Positions 35,723-48,260 of a stretch of DNA of 64,000 bases are shown here, piece after piece. Made by a program: the position numbers and the translations under genes. This DNA comes from Chlamydomonas sphaeroides (taxonomy: Eukaryota; Chlorophyta; Chlorophyceae; Chlamydomonadales; Chlamydomonadaceae), in assembly GCA_001662425.1 (NCBI GenBank), contig BDDC01000211.1, positions 1 to 64,000 of the forward strand, written 5' to 3'. Position 1 is the first letter of the stretch. Every line of letters begins with the position of its first letter. The notes beneath the pieces were generated by a model. That model did not search any database. It was not told where the DNA came from and saw nothing but the letters and a program-made list of their open reading frames with translations.

Positions 35723-37819
35723 GCTGGCGGCGCGGGGCGTTGCAGCCCGCTGCTGCTGGGTGCTACAGGCGGGATACCGGTGTCGCGGGGGCGGGGGCGG
35801 GGGCTTGGTGCGTTGACCGGACGCCTGCGGCGGTGCGGACAGCAGAAAGGTGCACCTTGCGATGTGAGCGTACGTATGGCGCGCGTGGTTGGTGTTGATG
35901 AGGTTGCATCTGCTGGTTGGTGCGAGCGGCCCGACTGCGGACTGGCGAGCGGGCTGCGGGCTGATTGGCTGCCGCGGTGTCGTATTGTTTGTTGGGGTTG
36001 AGATGTGGGTTGGGGCTTGGGTTGCATTGACAGGGGGTGGGGGCGCTGGCGTGCGGTGGTGGGCAGAGGCAGGGCCGGGCTCGAGCTGCGGAAAGCTCAG
36101 GCAGCCGCGTTCATTGGGGCTGGCGCGTGACGGACGGCGCCCTGGGGCTGAGGGTACAGCTCGCGGCGCTCCCGGGTATGCGGCCACTCTCCTGTTGCTG
36201 TTGAGGCTGCTACGCTAATCTTGGTAGGGGAAGAGGAGTTCCAGATGAGCAAGGGGCCGCGACGGAAGCACAGCTCCCTTGGCCCCTAACCGCACGAACA
36301 CCAGCGGCAAGCCCTAGGCAGCGACACGCCCCAGCCCCACGCACGCCTGCCCCCAAAGGGGACGCGCTCACGGCCGAAGGCGGCGCGGCAGGCTGGCGAG
36401 CCGCCGCAGGACGGTGTAGACAGGCTCCAAGCTGACGGAAGGAGGGAGGAGGACGAGGCGCCGTTGAAGGAGACGCCGAGGGTATGAGCAGAAGCGACGA
36501 CACAGTGGGGGCCGCGGGCGCCGCGCCAGCTGCAGCCGATGGGGCCGCGGCCGCCGCCGCGCGCACCACCCTATCGGTGACAGCACGCGCTGAGACATAG
36601 TGAACGAGAAGCACACTTCTGTAGGATACGAAGCGACCTTGCGCCAGGCTCACAACAAACGCTGGCAGAAAACTGCATTCGGGGAGGGGGCAAGCCCTCT
36701 GACTGCCCTCCCCCTCGTGGCGTTCTGGGGTCATGCGGGGTTCGTCCTGGGTTCATACGTTCTGGGTTCACTGTGATGGGCCATGGGCTAAGTTGGTGCA
36801 GCTCAACCTGGCCCCTGAACGGTCGTGCTATTATGTTATGTTCAGCTGCTGCCCGGCCCACCACGTTGGCTCTTCCTATGCTTTGAACACTAGAGTATGT
36901 TGTGAAGCGCCGGTGGAGGGACTGGCGGTGTGGGTTAGTTGTGCCACGCCGTGCGCGGGTGCCGCGGGCGACAGGTTGGTTCCACGCATGTGATGGGCGC
37001 CGGGAAGGCGCGGCTTGGGCTAGAGGCGGCCTGTGCGCCGACGTCTCACGGGGTGCAGGGCGGCGTGTGCGTCTTCTTGTTAATGCTTTGGGGGTGTTGG
37101 CGGTGTCAGGCGCCCCTGCCGCCAGGCACACCGACGGCGCCGTGCCAGATGCCAGATGAAACGACCGCGCGTTACGCCAAGCATGTAATGCCCGTGGCCC
37201 GCGCGTGCCGGTCTACCGAAGATAAACCAGCACAGGCGCCTGCCCCACATCGGGACACGCACACGAGCGGCCCCAAGCGGCGTCCTCCAGTACGTACCTG
37301 CCGGTGCGCACCCGACGGCACACAAGCGGCAGCGTCACTCTCCGCTCGCCGGCGCAATCTCCTGGGTCCCAACCCATCGCGGACGAGCGGCCGCGAGTGC
37401 CGCAACAGCGGGGCTCCGCATGGACCGACGGCGTGAGAGATAAGTAAGCTGAAGAGCACCTGACCGTCTGCATCCCGGCGGCCAGCAGCCACATGAACGC
37501 GCGGGTTACGCCGCGCCCGCCGACAAGCTGAGACGCAGCATGGCTGCATGAACCCAGCCCTCATAGCATGTGAGCAACCAGCCAGCCGGGCGAGGGCACT
37601 TGCGCCCCACCCCGCCTTGTTCCTCCTACTACGACGTCCGCTCCCCCGCGCCCGCGCCGCGTCCGCACCATTCAACCAATATGAAATCGCCCGAGCATAT
37701 CACGCTGCCAGCCTGCCAGTAGGCCAAGCCCAAGCACCTGTGCCGGATACCGTTCTGCCTTCGCAAATACCGTTTTACTTTCCGGTCGCCCCATTTAGCC
37801 GCACGAGGAGGCGCCGCCA
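35723..37819. other. Intergenic region between convergent MYND and permease genes
   Basis: About 2.1 kb holding both 3' UTRs. Short open frames on both strands have no recognisable motif and no exon-like structure. No tRNA, repeat or mobile element seen. Confidence 0.5.
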
Positions 37820-40800
37820 TCAGCCGTACGCAACGCCGCCAACGCTCGCGAGGCCGCGGAACCAGGACTTGCCGCCCACCCTCGGCGCCCACCAGGATGC
37901 GGCGATGGCCGCACCCACCGCCCCCGAGCTGACGGCGGTCCAAGGCACGGCGGCCGAGCGCGGCGACCAGTAGCCGGGAAGCAGCGAGATGCCGATGGAC
38001 ACCAGCAGCCACAAGCTGGCGAGGATGAAGAGCGGCCGGCTGGGGGCGACGCATGGGACGGGAACAGCGGGAGGCACGAGACAAGGAGTCCTGAGGAAGG
38101 GCAGCGGTCGCTAAACGGATCGCTGCCCCTGTGCTTCTGCCCTTGTCCACCCCACTCCGCAACACGCACGCCCTCTTACTGCGCGTGCGGCGCACCTGGC
38201 TCGCCCGAGCGTGAAGCCGCCGCCCTGCCGCACGCGGCGTGTGGACATGTCGTACATAGCGGCGCTGGCTGGCAGCAGCCGCAGCGCGATGGGAAGCAGG
38301 TAGGAGGAGTTGATGGCCACCGTCACAAAGCTAAGGGGAGGGAGGGGCAGGGCGAGGCGGAGTTGAACCAGACGCAGCCGTATCGCGCAGGCGCAGGGGC
38401 AGAGACATGGCCTGCGTCTCTACCGGGTGGAAGGTCAGGGGCCCCAGGCCGGAGCGCCAGCCCGCCCCACCTGAGCGCCGCCCCCGCCGCCGCGTCGCTG
38501 GCCAGCAGCAGCAGCCCCGGCAGCAGGGTGGCGGCGGTGGCGGCCACGCAGGAGCGCACGGGCACGCGGCTGGTGGCGCTGACGTGGGCCAGCCAGGGCG
38601 GCAGGAAGCCGTCGGTGGCCATGGCCCATACCTGTGGACCGTTGGTGCAGGGACGGGGGGCGGGATGGGGTAGGCTGGGGAAGCTGGGTGCCGGGGTGGT
38701 GGCGGTGGGCTGCGGGAAGCCGTCGGCGGCCGTGGCTGGCACCACCTTGCGATGGAGGCGCAGGGTACGGGAAGGTATCGGCGCGGCCGGCATCGCGGTG
38801 CCACGTTTTGGGCGGCCATTGTGGGCACCGTGGGGATCCTTGGTGCGTTACTTGTGGTGGCAGGGCGGCACTGATGGCGCCACTGATGGGCTTGGGCGGG
38901 CGGGCAGCCGCCGCCGGCACGCACCTTGCGGCTTGTGCCCGCCGCCGACACGAGGCCGGTGCCGTACACGCCGATGGCGAGTACGGCAACCAGGCTGGGC
39001 GCGCCGCCGCCGCCGCCGTAGTTTGACTTTAGGATGTCCCAGATTATCTGCGCCATGGGGTCGATCCTGGACAGGGCCCGCGACGGGACGAGGGCGGAGG
39101 GGCGCGAGGTGCAGCGTCTGAGGACGACAGCCCCGTATGGAGGCGTCAGGTGGCCAGACACGGCGGCGGAACCCCCGTCACGTCGCGGCCGTCTCTGGCG
39201 TGATGGCCGGCGGCGGCCGCTGTGTGCACCCACCCCAGCGTCTCGTTGCGCGGGTCGACCGCCCTGCTGACGGAGGGTATGGCTGCCAGCAGCACCAGCA
39301 GGAAGGCCAGTGCCAGTGCGCAACTGGCGGTGAGGCCGCCTGCGGGCCAGCAGCCGAGGGGCGCAGGCAGGGACGGGCGGCCGAGGGGAGCTGCTGGAAC
39401 CACATGGGTTGCCAGTGCCAGGGCATGGGCGCGCGGACGGGCCCCCGCGGCATGCCGGGACTGCTCCGCGGGCGCCGTTACAGAGCGGCGGGCGGGATGA
39501 GCCGGCGGACGGTACTGCGCGGGGTGTCAGGACGCCGCTTCGCTTCGTGCCTCGCAGCAGCGGGGGCCTCCCCCGGGTAGTACGCACGCACCAAACATGG
39601 ACTCGGGCACCGACGACTGCGAGCGCCAGCCGCCGCCGCCGCCGTCCTGGTGCGGGCTCTGCGTGCCCCCCCGGTGTTGGCCACCGCCGCCCGCCGCCGC
39701 TGCCGCGCCGCCACCCCCACCGCCCTGCTGCGGAGCCATGCTGTGGCGAGCGAACGGCGCGCCCGGGCCCGTGCCTCCGTTGGCTGCGGCGCTGCCGTCG
39801 GCGGGGGCGGGGCCTGACTGCCACTCGCTGCCGGCGCTCGGGGACACCAGCGCCGCGTGTCCGCCGCCCTTGCCGCCCGGCGCGTCCTTGCCGCTTGTCC
39901 CGCCACCGCCCCTGCCGGCGCCCGCGCCCGCGCCTGCAGGGGCACGGCATGCGCACACGCTCGGTGCAACCACGGTCTTGCGAGTGGGCGTGCGTTTAGG
40001 AAGGCACACGCAGGGACGCCAGTCTGGGTGTTTGTGAGGACGGAGGGCTTCGCAGCGGCATGCGGACGGAGGGACCTGCAGCGACACGCACGCGCACGGT
40101 GTGGCAACCAGCCAGGGCGCTTGCGGACGTGCAGGCGGTGCTGCCGCAGGGCGGGGCCGCAGCAGGGCCCGCCGGGCCACGCAGTGCGCTGCGGGGGCGC
40201 CATTCAGCTGGCAGCACACCGCGGCGGCCGCACCCGTCTTGTCGCCGTTGTTGCGCCGCCTCCGCCGGTGCACCATCATCTCCTCCACAAAGTACAGCAC
40301 CGTCTCGTACCTTCCCGGCCACATACACAGGCAGCAGGCAGGCAGCAGCAGGGCAGCAGGGCAGCACGCAAGCAGTCGACGGAGCGACACCCCCCCCGCG
40401 CCGCCGGCATCGATGCAGCCAGCCAGGCGGGGCAGCGCAGCTAGCATGCGGCGGCCAATGTCGCCGCAGAGGGCAGCCGTGGGCGCAGCGCCGGAGCTGT
40501 GGGCGCAGCGCCGGATCTGTGGGCGCAGCGCCGGCCGCCGTGCTCGCGCTGTCGGGGACAGTGTCGCTGCCAGCGCGCCGCTCTCGCTTGGCCCTGCTAA
40601 GCTGGCATCCAGCCCAGCGCGGCCCAGCGCAGCTGCGGCCGCCGGGCGCTCACCCCGTCTGTGCGGTCACCGCAAACATGAGGCCCGCCACCACATTGTA
40701 GGCGGTGCTGGTGACGCCCGTGGTTCCGTCCTCGGTGTGCCTGCGAGCTCGCGGCAGGGCGCGGCCAGGGAGCGAGGACCGAGGAGCAGGCTGAGGCAGG

Positions 40801-43583
40801 CGCTCCCCGCGAGCGAGGGGCAGAGTGGGGCACCCGCTGCTTCTTGGAGGGGCGCGGGGAGGGAGGGAGAAAGAAGGGAGGGAGGGCGGAGAGGGAGCCA
40901 CCGAGGCGCCACTGACCGTGCTGCGCTGGCGCTTGGCTCAGGGGCCGTTCCGAGGCCCGCTAGCGCCACAGAGCCACAGAGCCACAGAGCCACAGAGCCA
41001 CAGAGCCACAGAGCCACAGAGCCACAGAGCCACAGAGCCCACGAGACCCAGAGCCCGGCGGCGGTCGGCGGCGCACCACTTGGTGAACATGAAGGCGGCG
41101 CCGTTGCGGTGCGGGGACAGCACCAGCAGTGATGCGAAGAGCGCCGCGCCGCCACAGATCTGCGCGGCCGGACGGGGCAGAGGGGCAGGCGGCGCTGACG
41201 GCATGGCCGCGGACGCGCGCCGCGACATGCTAAAGAGTTGCGGGGGGGCTGCCATGCCCACGGGGAGGGTGCAGCTGCTGCCAGTACCGCAGTGCCGCCG
41301 TGCCAGGTTGGCGGAGCCGCGGCAGCCAGCAGCGACCCCGGGCCCGGGGGCCATCGCAGCCCCACGCACCTGCCACAGCGAGCAGCCGCCTCGCCCACCG
41401 CACGTACTCGATGCCTATTACTGAGTTATGTAGTATCATACTGACTTGATATGGTATGTATGATACGTTCGCAACTCCACGCACCTGCCACAGCGAGCAG
41501 CCGGTAATGAAGCCGGCCGTGACGGCCAGCGGCGCCGACACAAGGGCGCCGTACGACAGCATCACGGCGGCGTACACGAAGAACAGCTGCACGTCGGTCA
41601 GGGAGTAGGTGGGGTCATCTGCAGGCGCGGAGGGGGTGAGGGCGAAGGTTAGGGCGAGGGCGCAGGCCACGGCGCCGACACAAACGCCTTCAGTGCCACA
41701 GCCCCAGCCCCTCATCCCTGCCGATTGCGCCCCGCTGCTGCCGCGGGAACACATGCGCCGCTCTGCCCGCACCCAGCGCCGAGTCCAAACGGCCCCTCCG
41801 TCTCCCAGCGAGGCGGTGGCCCCTGGGCCCCCACATTGACTCGCGTGCATCTCCGTCCGTGCCTCCCCTAGCCAAGAGCGCATGCTGCCCCTGGGAGCCC
41901 TTGCCCCCCCGACCCCCTACGCGCCCGCGACCCCCCGTGCCGTTGCCACGGGCCCCTCGCCCCCGCCGCGCGCCGCCCTCCACCCGCCTGCGCCCGCGCA
42001 CCCGCGTCGTACGGCAGCGGCGATGCGGCGATGCGCGAGAGCCGTGCGGCGCTGGCCAGGGTTCGTGTGGTGACCAGGGCGTAGTAGGCCGTGGCGCCCA
42101 GCGCCCCCGCCAGGTTGGCCCAGGCAGCCACCCAGGTGGCCAGCGCCTTGCTGTGCCTGCGGGGCGGCAGGCGAGGAGGCGAGAGCCGGGCAGGCGGGAG
42201 GGGAGGGAGAGGGAGGCGGGCAGGAGGGGTGGGGCAGCGTGTTCAGGAATAGGCAACACATAGTACATTTAGTACGCAAGACCCGCGCGGCACGCCCTGG
42301 GTTGGTGACGCGTCGATCGTGCAAACGAAGCGTGTGTGGCGGCACCTGCTGCAGCGCTAGCCCCAGATAGGCGGCAGGCTGGGGCGGTGGGGCGGTGGGG
42401 CTGTGGGGCTGTGGGGCGGTCTGTCCCACGGGGGAGGGCGCCCTTGCCACCCCGCGCCTGGCCGGGCCGCTGGCTCCTCTCCGTGGCGCCCTGTGATGGC
42501 AGCCCCTGGCGAGCCCGTGCGGGCCGGGGGGCGTGCAGCGACCCCACCGCGCCAGGGCGGCGTGTCGGGGGAGCTGCGGCGCGCGTGCCGCCTGCTGCAG
42601 CCGCCAGGCAGCCCTCCGCCAGGCAGCCCACCCCAGCCCGGGCTGCACCCTTGCTTCCTTCCCTCCCCCTTCACCCCCGGCCCCCGGCCCGCGCCGCGCG
42701 GCGCCGCCGCACCAGGGCGCCAGGCGCGAGGTGAAGACGTAGATGCTGCCGATGGCCGCGGGCATGCAGGCCTGCGGGGTGGGGCGGCGGTCGGGTTGGG
42801 GGCGGGGCTGGGGCTGGGTTGAGGAGTGGGTTGAGGAGTGGGTTGAGGAGCGAGGTGCAGTGCCGGTGCCCAGAAGCAGAGGGGCGTGCGGGGCAACGAG
42901 GCGTGCATACCCCTAGGTGGGGCGGGGCTGGGCGGGGCTGGCTGCAGCGGCGGCATCAGCCTGGCCCGCAGCCAGGCCAGGCGCCCAGCGCCAGGTGCGG
43001 AGGGGTGGCTTGGCGGCCTTGGGCCTGCGAGGGAGCGGAGCCCCGCGGCGCAGGCTGGGTGCCGGGGCAGGCTGGCTGACGCCTGGACCGCCCGGTGGCC
43101 CGCAGCCCACAGCAGGCCGGCGGGCGTTGCGTGTGGGTTTGTGCCGTGGGCGTTGGCGATGGCGTTGGCGTGGCATGATTGCGGGCCCTTGTGCTCTCAC
43201 GCTCACCGCCAGCTCGGCGAGGCAGAGCGAGGTGGCGATGTTGAGGCCGCTCACAACCACCCAGCCCCACACCGCCATCACGGGGCCGCCGTGCTGCAGC
43301 GCGTGCTGCAGCGGGTCCCGCGAGAACACCCACAGCACGCCGACTGCGCGGAGAGGGGGAGGGGTAAGGTGGAGGGGAGGCGTTGGGGGGGGGAAGAGGG
43401 TGTGGACGGGGTAAGGGAGGGCAGCGGGCGGCGGCAGGGGGTGGGTTGTGTTAGGAGTTATGGGCGCCTGCGGGTGGCCAGGTGGGGCTAGCGGTGGGCG
43501 TGGGCCGCATCACCTGTAGAGAACGTGACTCCGAAGGCGTTCAGCGGCGTGAGGTCGCGGCGGAGAGGTGTGGACGACGACAT
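37820..43583 (-). CDS. APC-superfamily amino-acid/GABA permease with long Gly-rich internal insert
   Basis: Multi-pass transporter for amino acids, GABA or polyamines; resembles plant BAT1/fungal GABA-permease proteins. Fourteen minus-strand exons: 43583-43514, 43343-43207, 42771-42713, 42156-42002, 41618-41485, 41159-41077, 40740-40654, 40310-40234, 39933-39592, 39339-39234, 39066-38925, 38631-38471, 38330-38196, 38039-37820. They total 1908 nt, 635 aa, all in phase. Family landmarks in order: LTPLNAFGVTFST; SGLNIATSLCLAELA; ACMPAAIGSIYVFTSRLAPW; WVAAWANLAGALGATAYYAL; GVTSTAYNVVAGLMFAVTAQ then TGYETVLYFVEEMM (counterpart of GYDASAHLTEET); QIIWDILKSN; GLVSAAGTSRK; ATDGFLPPWLAHV; INSSYLLPIALRLL; FTLGR; PLFILASLWLLVSIGISLLP. 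After the TM6 EEMM motif comes VHRRRRRNNGDK and an insert of about 114 residues rich in Gly/Ser (one exon), which normal members lack. Substrate cannot be deduced. Intron 5 repeats its own 5' splice site. Confidence 0.92.
40965..41036. repeat. Octamer microsatellite (gccacaga)9
   Basis: Nine perfect tandem copies of gccacaga in permease intron 6 (between the exons ending at 41077 and starting at 40740). On the coding strand it reads tctgtggc. Likely polymorphic; no coding effect. Confidence 0.97.
42817..42853. repeat. 12-bp tandem repeat in permease intron 2
   Basis: Three copies of gggttgaggagt, the last slightly altered, within the intron before the exon starting at 42771. Simple repeat. 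Confidence 0.8.
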
Positions 43584-46093
43584 CCTGGGGGCCTGCGTGT
43601 TGGGTAAGGGCCTGTTCACATGTGACATGGTTCGCGTGCCCGCCTAAACAAATACCTTCGGTTTGCGACGAGCTTTGCGCCTCTGAATTGGGGAGCTGCT
43701 TAGCCATACACATGCGGCAAAGACCCTCGCATGGCGCAGCTCGGCGCCCTGCCAGGAGCCATCTCAGCACAAAAGCCAATCTGCTACTTTCATCATAAAT
43801 CACACTGTCGTATGGGCTAGAACTGCGTAAAGGCTTTGTGTGTCGCAATTCAATGTCTCTTCTTGCGTGGGTATGAAAGTATGACACGCCTGGCATGCAC
43901 TGTGTTCATGTACGGAATAAGTAAACAGGACATAATGTCAAGGGTTCAAAAGTACGCCACATGTGTCGTTCCGATCGCCACCCCGCCCCCCGCCTCCCGT
44001 GTCGGCCCGCCTTCGCTCTCCCCTGCCGCCATTGGCCAAATATGAGGAGCGTGTGCTTAGTGCCGGAGGAGCGAAGCGACGTAGGCACTGAGCAGATTTC
44101 CGTACGGAGGGTACGACTGCCCTGAGCAGCTTAGCGCTGCGCTAGCCCCTCGTTCGGCATTCTGCCTCTCTCGGAGCTAGCACATCGCTGTGCTGCTCGA
44201 GCACTCTACGAGGCCCGTTCTCAGAGCTCGGTTTGCCGGCTTCCTCTCGGCCCCCTTCGCTTCGGACTCCTTTGGGGCTTGCTAGCAGCGTCTTAGCTAG
44301 CGAAGGGTAGTCCCGGAGTACGGAACTTGCAGACCAGAACGGGGTAACAGTAGGCAGGATGCAAAGCAACGTCATACAGCCGAGCAGGCCAGCTAGGGGC
44401 CTAGGGCTCCCCGCTGGCTCCCTGGGCTGCAGAGCCGCTGAGGCCACAGGGAGCACTGTGCAGGACGGCACTGTGTGCGTAGCACCAGGTAGGGCCAGGA
44501 GGGTAAGACGTTGCGAACGGCTGAGTATGGGGCTGCCAGCTGACGTTCTATTCCCGCAGCCACCAGCCAGTCTTACTTCGTGCCTGTTTGACAGTCTGCC
44601 TGGCCAGGAGACGGGCAGTGCGAAATTTGGAGCGTGCCCTCGGTAACATGCCCGGCGGTTGCCATATGCAGGCGGTACCGCGCAAACCGTGCCAGCCCTA
44701 GATGATGCCTCCCGACAGCGCCGCCAGCTATGGCGCCGGACACACGTGTGCTACTCAACGTACCTACACAACACTCCCACGTACAAGCCCCTGTATAGCC
44801 TCCCATGACTCCACCCCATAAGCAGCGAGCAGCCAGGAATGACGCGCGGCAGCACCTCTGCGGGACGCTGGCGGCACTCCCGCCGCTGCAAATGTATAAG
44901 GAAGCAATGCGTACGTGAGGCCGCGCCCCGTCAAGGGTGGCCGCTCCCCGCCAAAGAAGAGCTGAATGTCAGCGGCGCAATCGTTGCCGCAGTCAACGGC
45001 GACCTAAACGCCGAGAGCACACACACGACTCACGGCAGAGCATTTCACTCAGACGTTCCCAGCTAGGGTCGACGCACAGGGCAGCCGCCCTAAAACACGT
45101 CCGTCAACGCACCACGCCTCTCCACACGAACACTAGCACCGCAACTCACGGGCCCCAGCGCATCCTGCCACCACCGGCTCGTCCAATGAGGACACCCGGC
45201 CAGTTCACATACCACACGACACGACAAAGACAAGATTTGCACCGACATACACCACGCAGACGGCGACGCACACTCCACACGTTCGATGCCGGGTGGCCGC
45301 TTAGCACAGCGCGGCTCGCATGTGCGGATACGCTCACTGCCCTGCGTGCCGTAGCCCTCGCAGCATGTCCCTCCGGCAGTAGCGCCCGCAACCACGCTCA
45401 GACGCGCACACCACTCGCCAAGGTCACTCGTAAACCACGGACATGAATACAGCTTCTAGCAGACACCGCGTCGTTCATGGCGATTGTCTGGGTTCAGCGG
45501 TCCAGTGACCCGCCGGCCACATGTGGGATGGCCGTGCGGACGGCGCAAAACAGGAGGCGCGAGCACCGCCCCCCAACCGCTAGGTCTTAGACAGCATCCA
45601 GCTCGTGTCCAATTCTCTCCACCGTGTTAGCACCTTCCGTCCAGCACCTGCCCCTCAACCGTCACCACCAAATCTCCAGCAACTGCGCTGCAAATACTTC
45701 TCGCTAATGCACACTGCGCGTCGGCACGAAAACTGGGCACGCCCGGGGGACCCCGGGAGGCGGGCGGTATACGTGCGGCACTCGAGGCTCAACACACTCT
45801 GCCGCAGCCCTTCCTAGACACCGCTTCACCGCCTCGCCCCACCCTTGCCACGCCGTTCGCAGCACGCTGCCGGCTGCCTCCGTGCTTAGCGTCTAGGGTA
45901 GCAAGCCATGCCCCAGTCACCACGGCCCGGGCCCCTGTACATCCACACGCGGCGCTGCCCGCTGGGCCTCAGCTGACGCGCCACGCCCGCTGCCACTGTA
46001 CGGCAGATGGGGAAGCACCCCAGCCAGGGCCGCGTCGCGGCACCTCTCCTCGCCACGAGCCGACACCTCGTTCACCCCAGGCGCCACCCCACC
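43584..46093. other. Intergenic region upstream of the permease, with a hairpin and no gene
   Basis: About 2.5 kb with lower GC than its surroundings. It includes the permease promoter (near 43584 and above) and the 3' flank of the minus-strand CREST gene. One inverted repeat is seen at 44054-44094. I found no splice-consistent coding frame, tRNA or transposon ends. Confidence 0.5.
44054..44094. repeat. Inverted repeat (11-bp arms)
   Basis: The arms tgcttagtgcc (44054-44064) and ggcactgagca (44084-44094) pair with one G:T mismatch around a 19-base loop containing ggaggagcgaagcg. It may be a short palindromic repeat element; other copies were not found in this window. Confidence 0.5.
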
Positions 46094-48260
46094 TCACGCC
46101 TTCAGCGGCTGCATCGCCAGCTCCAGCGACTGCCGCGGGCAGCGCGGCGACGCCAGCGCCACCGCCAGCGGCTCGTCGGCGGCCCCCGCGCCCAGCTGCA
46201 GCCGCGCCAGGCCCTCGGCCAGGCCCGCCGCCAGCGAGCCCGACGAGCTGCTGCGCCTGCTGCCGCCCGCGCTGCCGGCGCCCTGCTTGCGGCGGTGCTG
46301 CTCCTCCACGTCCGCCAGCAGGTGGTTGATGGTGGCCACGCTGACAGAACTGAGCACGTGCCAGCTCGCGTGCACTGCGGCGGCGGGTGGAGTGAAGACG
46401 GGCGCGACCGGGGCCGTCTCGACAGCGCTTGAGCGGGCCCAGGGGCAGGCGAATTGCGTGCCGCTTCAGCCCGGAATACCGCCCCCTCTCCCGCTGCAGC
46501 GCCCCTGGCTCACCGAAGGGCAGGTCGGGCTTCCAGTCCTCCAGCGCGAAGGCGCCCAGCCCCATGAGGCAGGTGGCGGCGTGCAGGCGCTGCGCGGGCC
46601 GCAGCCGGGGGTTGCGGCGTGCGGCCGCCAGGTACTTGAGCTCCATTGCGGTGCTGCGGGGCGGGGAGACGGGGAAAAGAACAGGCGGAAAAGGGTTCAA
46701 CATAGGGGGGCTGGGTGAGGGCGTGGGGGCGTGGACGCAAGGGCATACGGGACGGGCGCGTGCGTGACGTGAAGCGGTGGCATCAGGGCGCGCAGGACGA
46801 GGCCGCGGCGTATGCACCTGTTGGCGAAGCTGACCAGGAAGGGCTTGAAGGGCGTGACCAGCATGCCCACGGCGGTGACCGCGGGGTGCACGTTGGGGAA
46901 GCTGCAGGCAGCGCCAAGGGAGCGGGGGCGGGCGCAAATGAGTACAGATTCGCTGCCAGCAACGCCCACATTATGAGCACGTGACAGCAAGGCCGTTGCG
47001 CAGCAAGCCGGCGGCGCCCTCTGGCGCCCATTGCCGCCCCATGTGTCCGTGACGCTTTGTTTGACAATCCCCGTTGCGGGCCCGTTAGATGTGGCACCCT
47101 TTGGCCCATAAACTTACAGGGCCCGCGTCATCAGGTTGCTTGAGCCGGCAATGGTCCAGAAGTCAAGCCGGCGGCCCATCTCGCGGAAGTCGCCGCTGCT
47201 GCCGTGAAAGATCGCGCTGGCGATGCCGACGCCCACCAGGCTGGCGCCCCAGACGCGGCCGGCGGCGTGCTTACGGTTGCTGCAAGGGGCAGGGGACGGC
47301 GACGTAAGGGTGTGTGGAAGGAAGGGCGAGGGCCGCCACAAGGCGATGGCGCCACTAACGAGGTGGCCGGGCATAGGTACTTAGGTAGCCGGGACAGTGC
47401 GCGAACGGCCAAAGGAGTCTGAGCGGAGTTGCAAGGTAACGAGTATGCGAGGAAGTATGCGAGCCGGCTGCAGTTCTCACCGCATCGCGTGGCAGCCACA
47501 GCAGACGTAAGGCGCGGAGGTCAGGATGTTGGCACATCGCTCGCATCCGTTGCGGTCGCACACTCCCGGTCCTCTGCGTGGGCCAGGGGTTGGTGAGCAG
47601 CGGGGAGCAAGCAGTGAGCAGGGAGGCGCGCGGTGTTGCTCCCGTGGCCAGGGGTAAGGGGCGAGTTGTGCGCGTGGCGTCTGAGCCTAGGCCAGAGCCT
47701 GTGACGCATCCAGGCAGTACCGCACATGCATAAAAAGTATAAAAACAGAAACCGAAAGCAGCCGCAGGGGTGGGGGCACGATGCGGGTCTTCAGCGAGCG
47801 GAGGTCTGGGGTTGCGCAACGGGATTCTCGGGGGGTTACCCGCGGCCAGACGCCCAAGGCGCGAACCCCTACGCATATAGACGTCCAATATGAATAGCAT
47901 TGCAGGGAGGGTCGCGACTGATGTCGGAGGTCCCCAATTCAAACCACTCGACGCGACGATTCGCACCAACACACACCTGGGCGACAGCGCAGCCGACAAG
48001 GCTCCCGCCTGGGCGACCAGCCCTCCGAGCGACAGTAGGCCTAGCGCGGCACCTTTCGCGTCGGCCACAGGGCCAAGGGCGCGGATGGCCGCAGCGCCCG
48101 AGGACACGGAGGTCGCGGCGACGGACGGTGTCCCGGGTCGCTGACCGAAGCCGAACCAGAGCTTGCCGTCCCATTGTGCTAGCTGAACCGCTTTGTCCAG
48201 TACTGCCGTCCAGCCAGTGGGCGGCGCGGTCAGCGTAATGCCCTGAGAATCAACGATCAT
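46094..48260 (-). CDS. CREST-superfamily multi-pass membrane protein with N-terminal Cys-rich motif
   Basis: Six minus-strand exons: 48260-47977, 47573-47481, 47279-47118, 46901-46818, 46653-46514, 46374-46094. They sum to 1044 nt, 347 aa, all in phase. The membrane part shows the five hallmark residues of the CREST hydrolase superfamily (alkaline ceramidase, PAQR, Per1, SID-1, TMEM8): Ser-x3-His in ASAIFHGSSGDF, an Asp in RRLDFWTI, and His-x3-His in VHASWHVLSS. These are presumed zinc ligands and catalytic residues of an intramembrane amidase. Before it (residues about 99-121) lies CDRNGCERC...YVCCGC, a compact Cys cluster resembling a zinc knuckle, which I do not know from CREST proteins. 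TM-like segments include LVGVGIASAIF, AVTAVGMLVTPF and TCLMGLGAFAL. The hydrophilic C-terminus follows IINHLLADVEEQ-like sequence. The exact substrate is unknown. It starts 269 bp from the divergent BAG6-like gene. Confidence 0.85.

Noticed and set aside
36210..36734. 174-codon minus-strand open frame in the MYND-permease interval
   Set aside because: No recognisable motif, no exon pattern, and Ala/Ser-rich composition as in other shadows; kept as intergenic.
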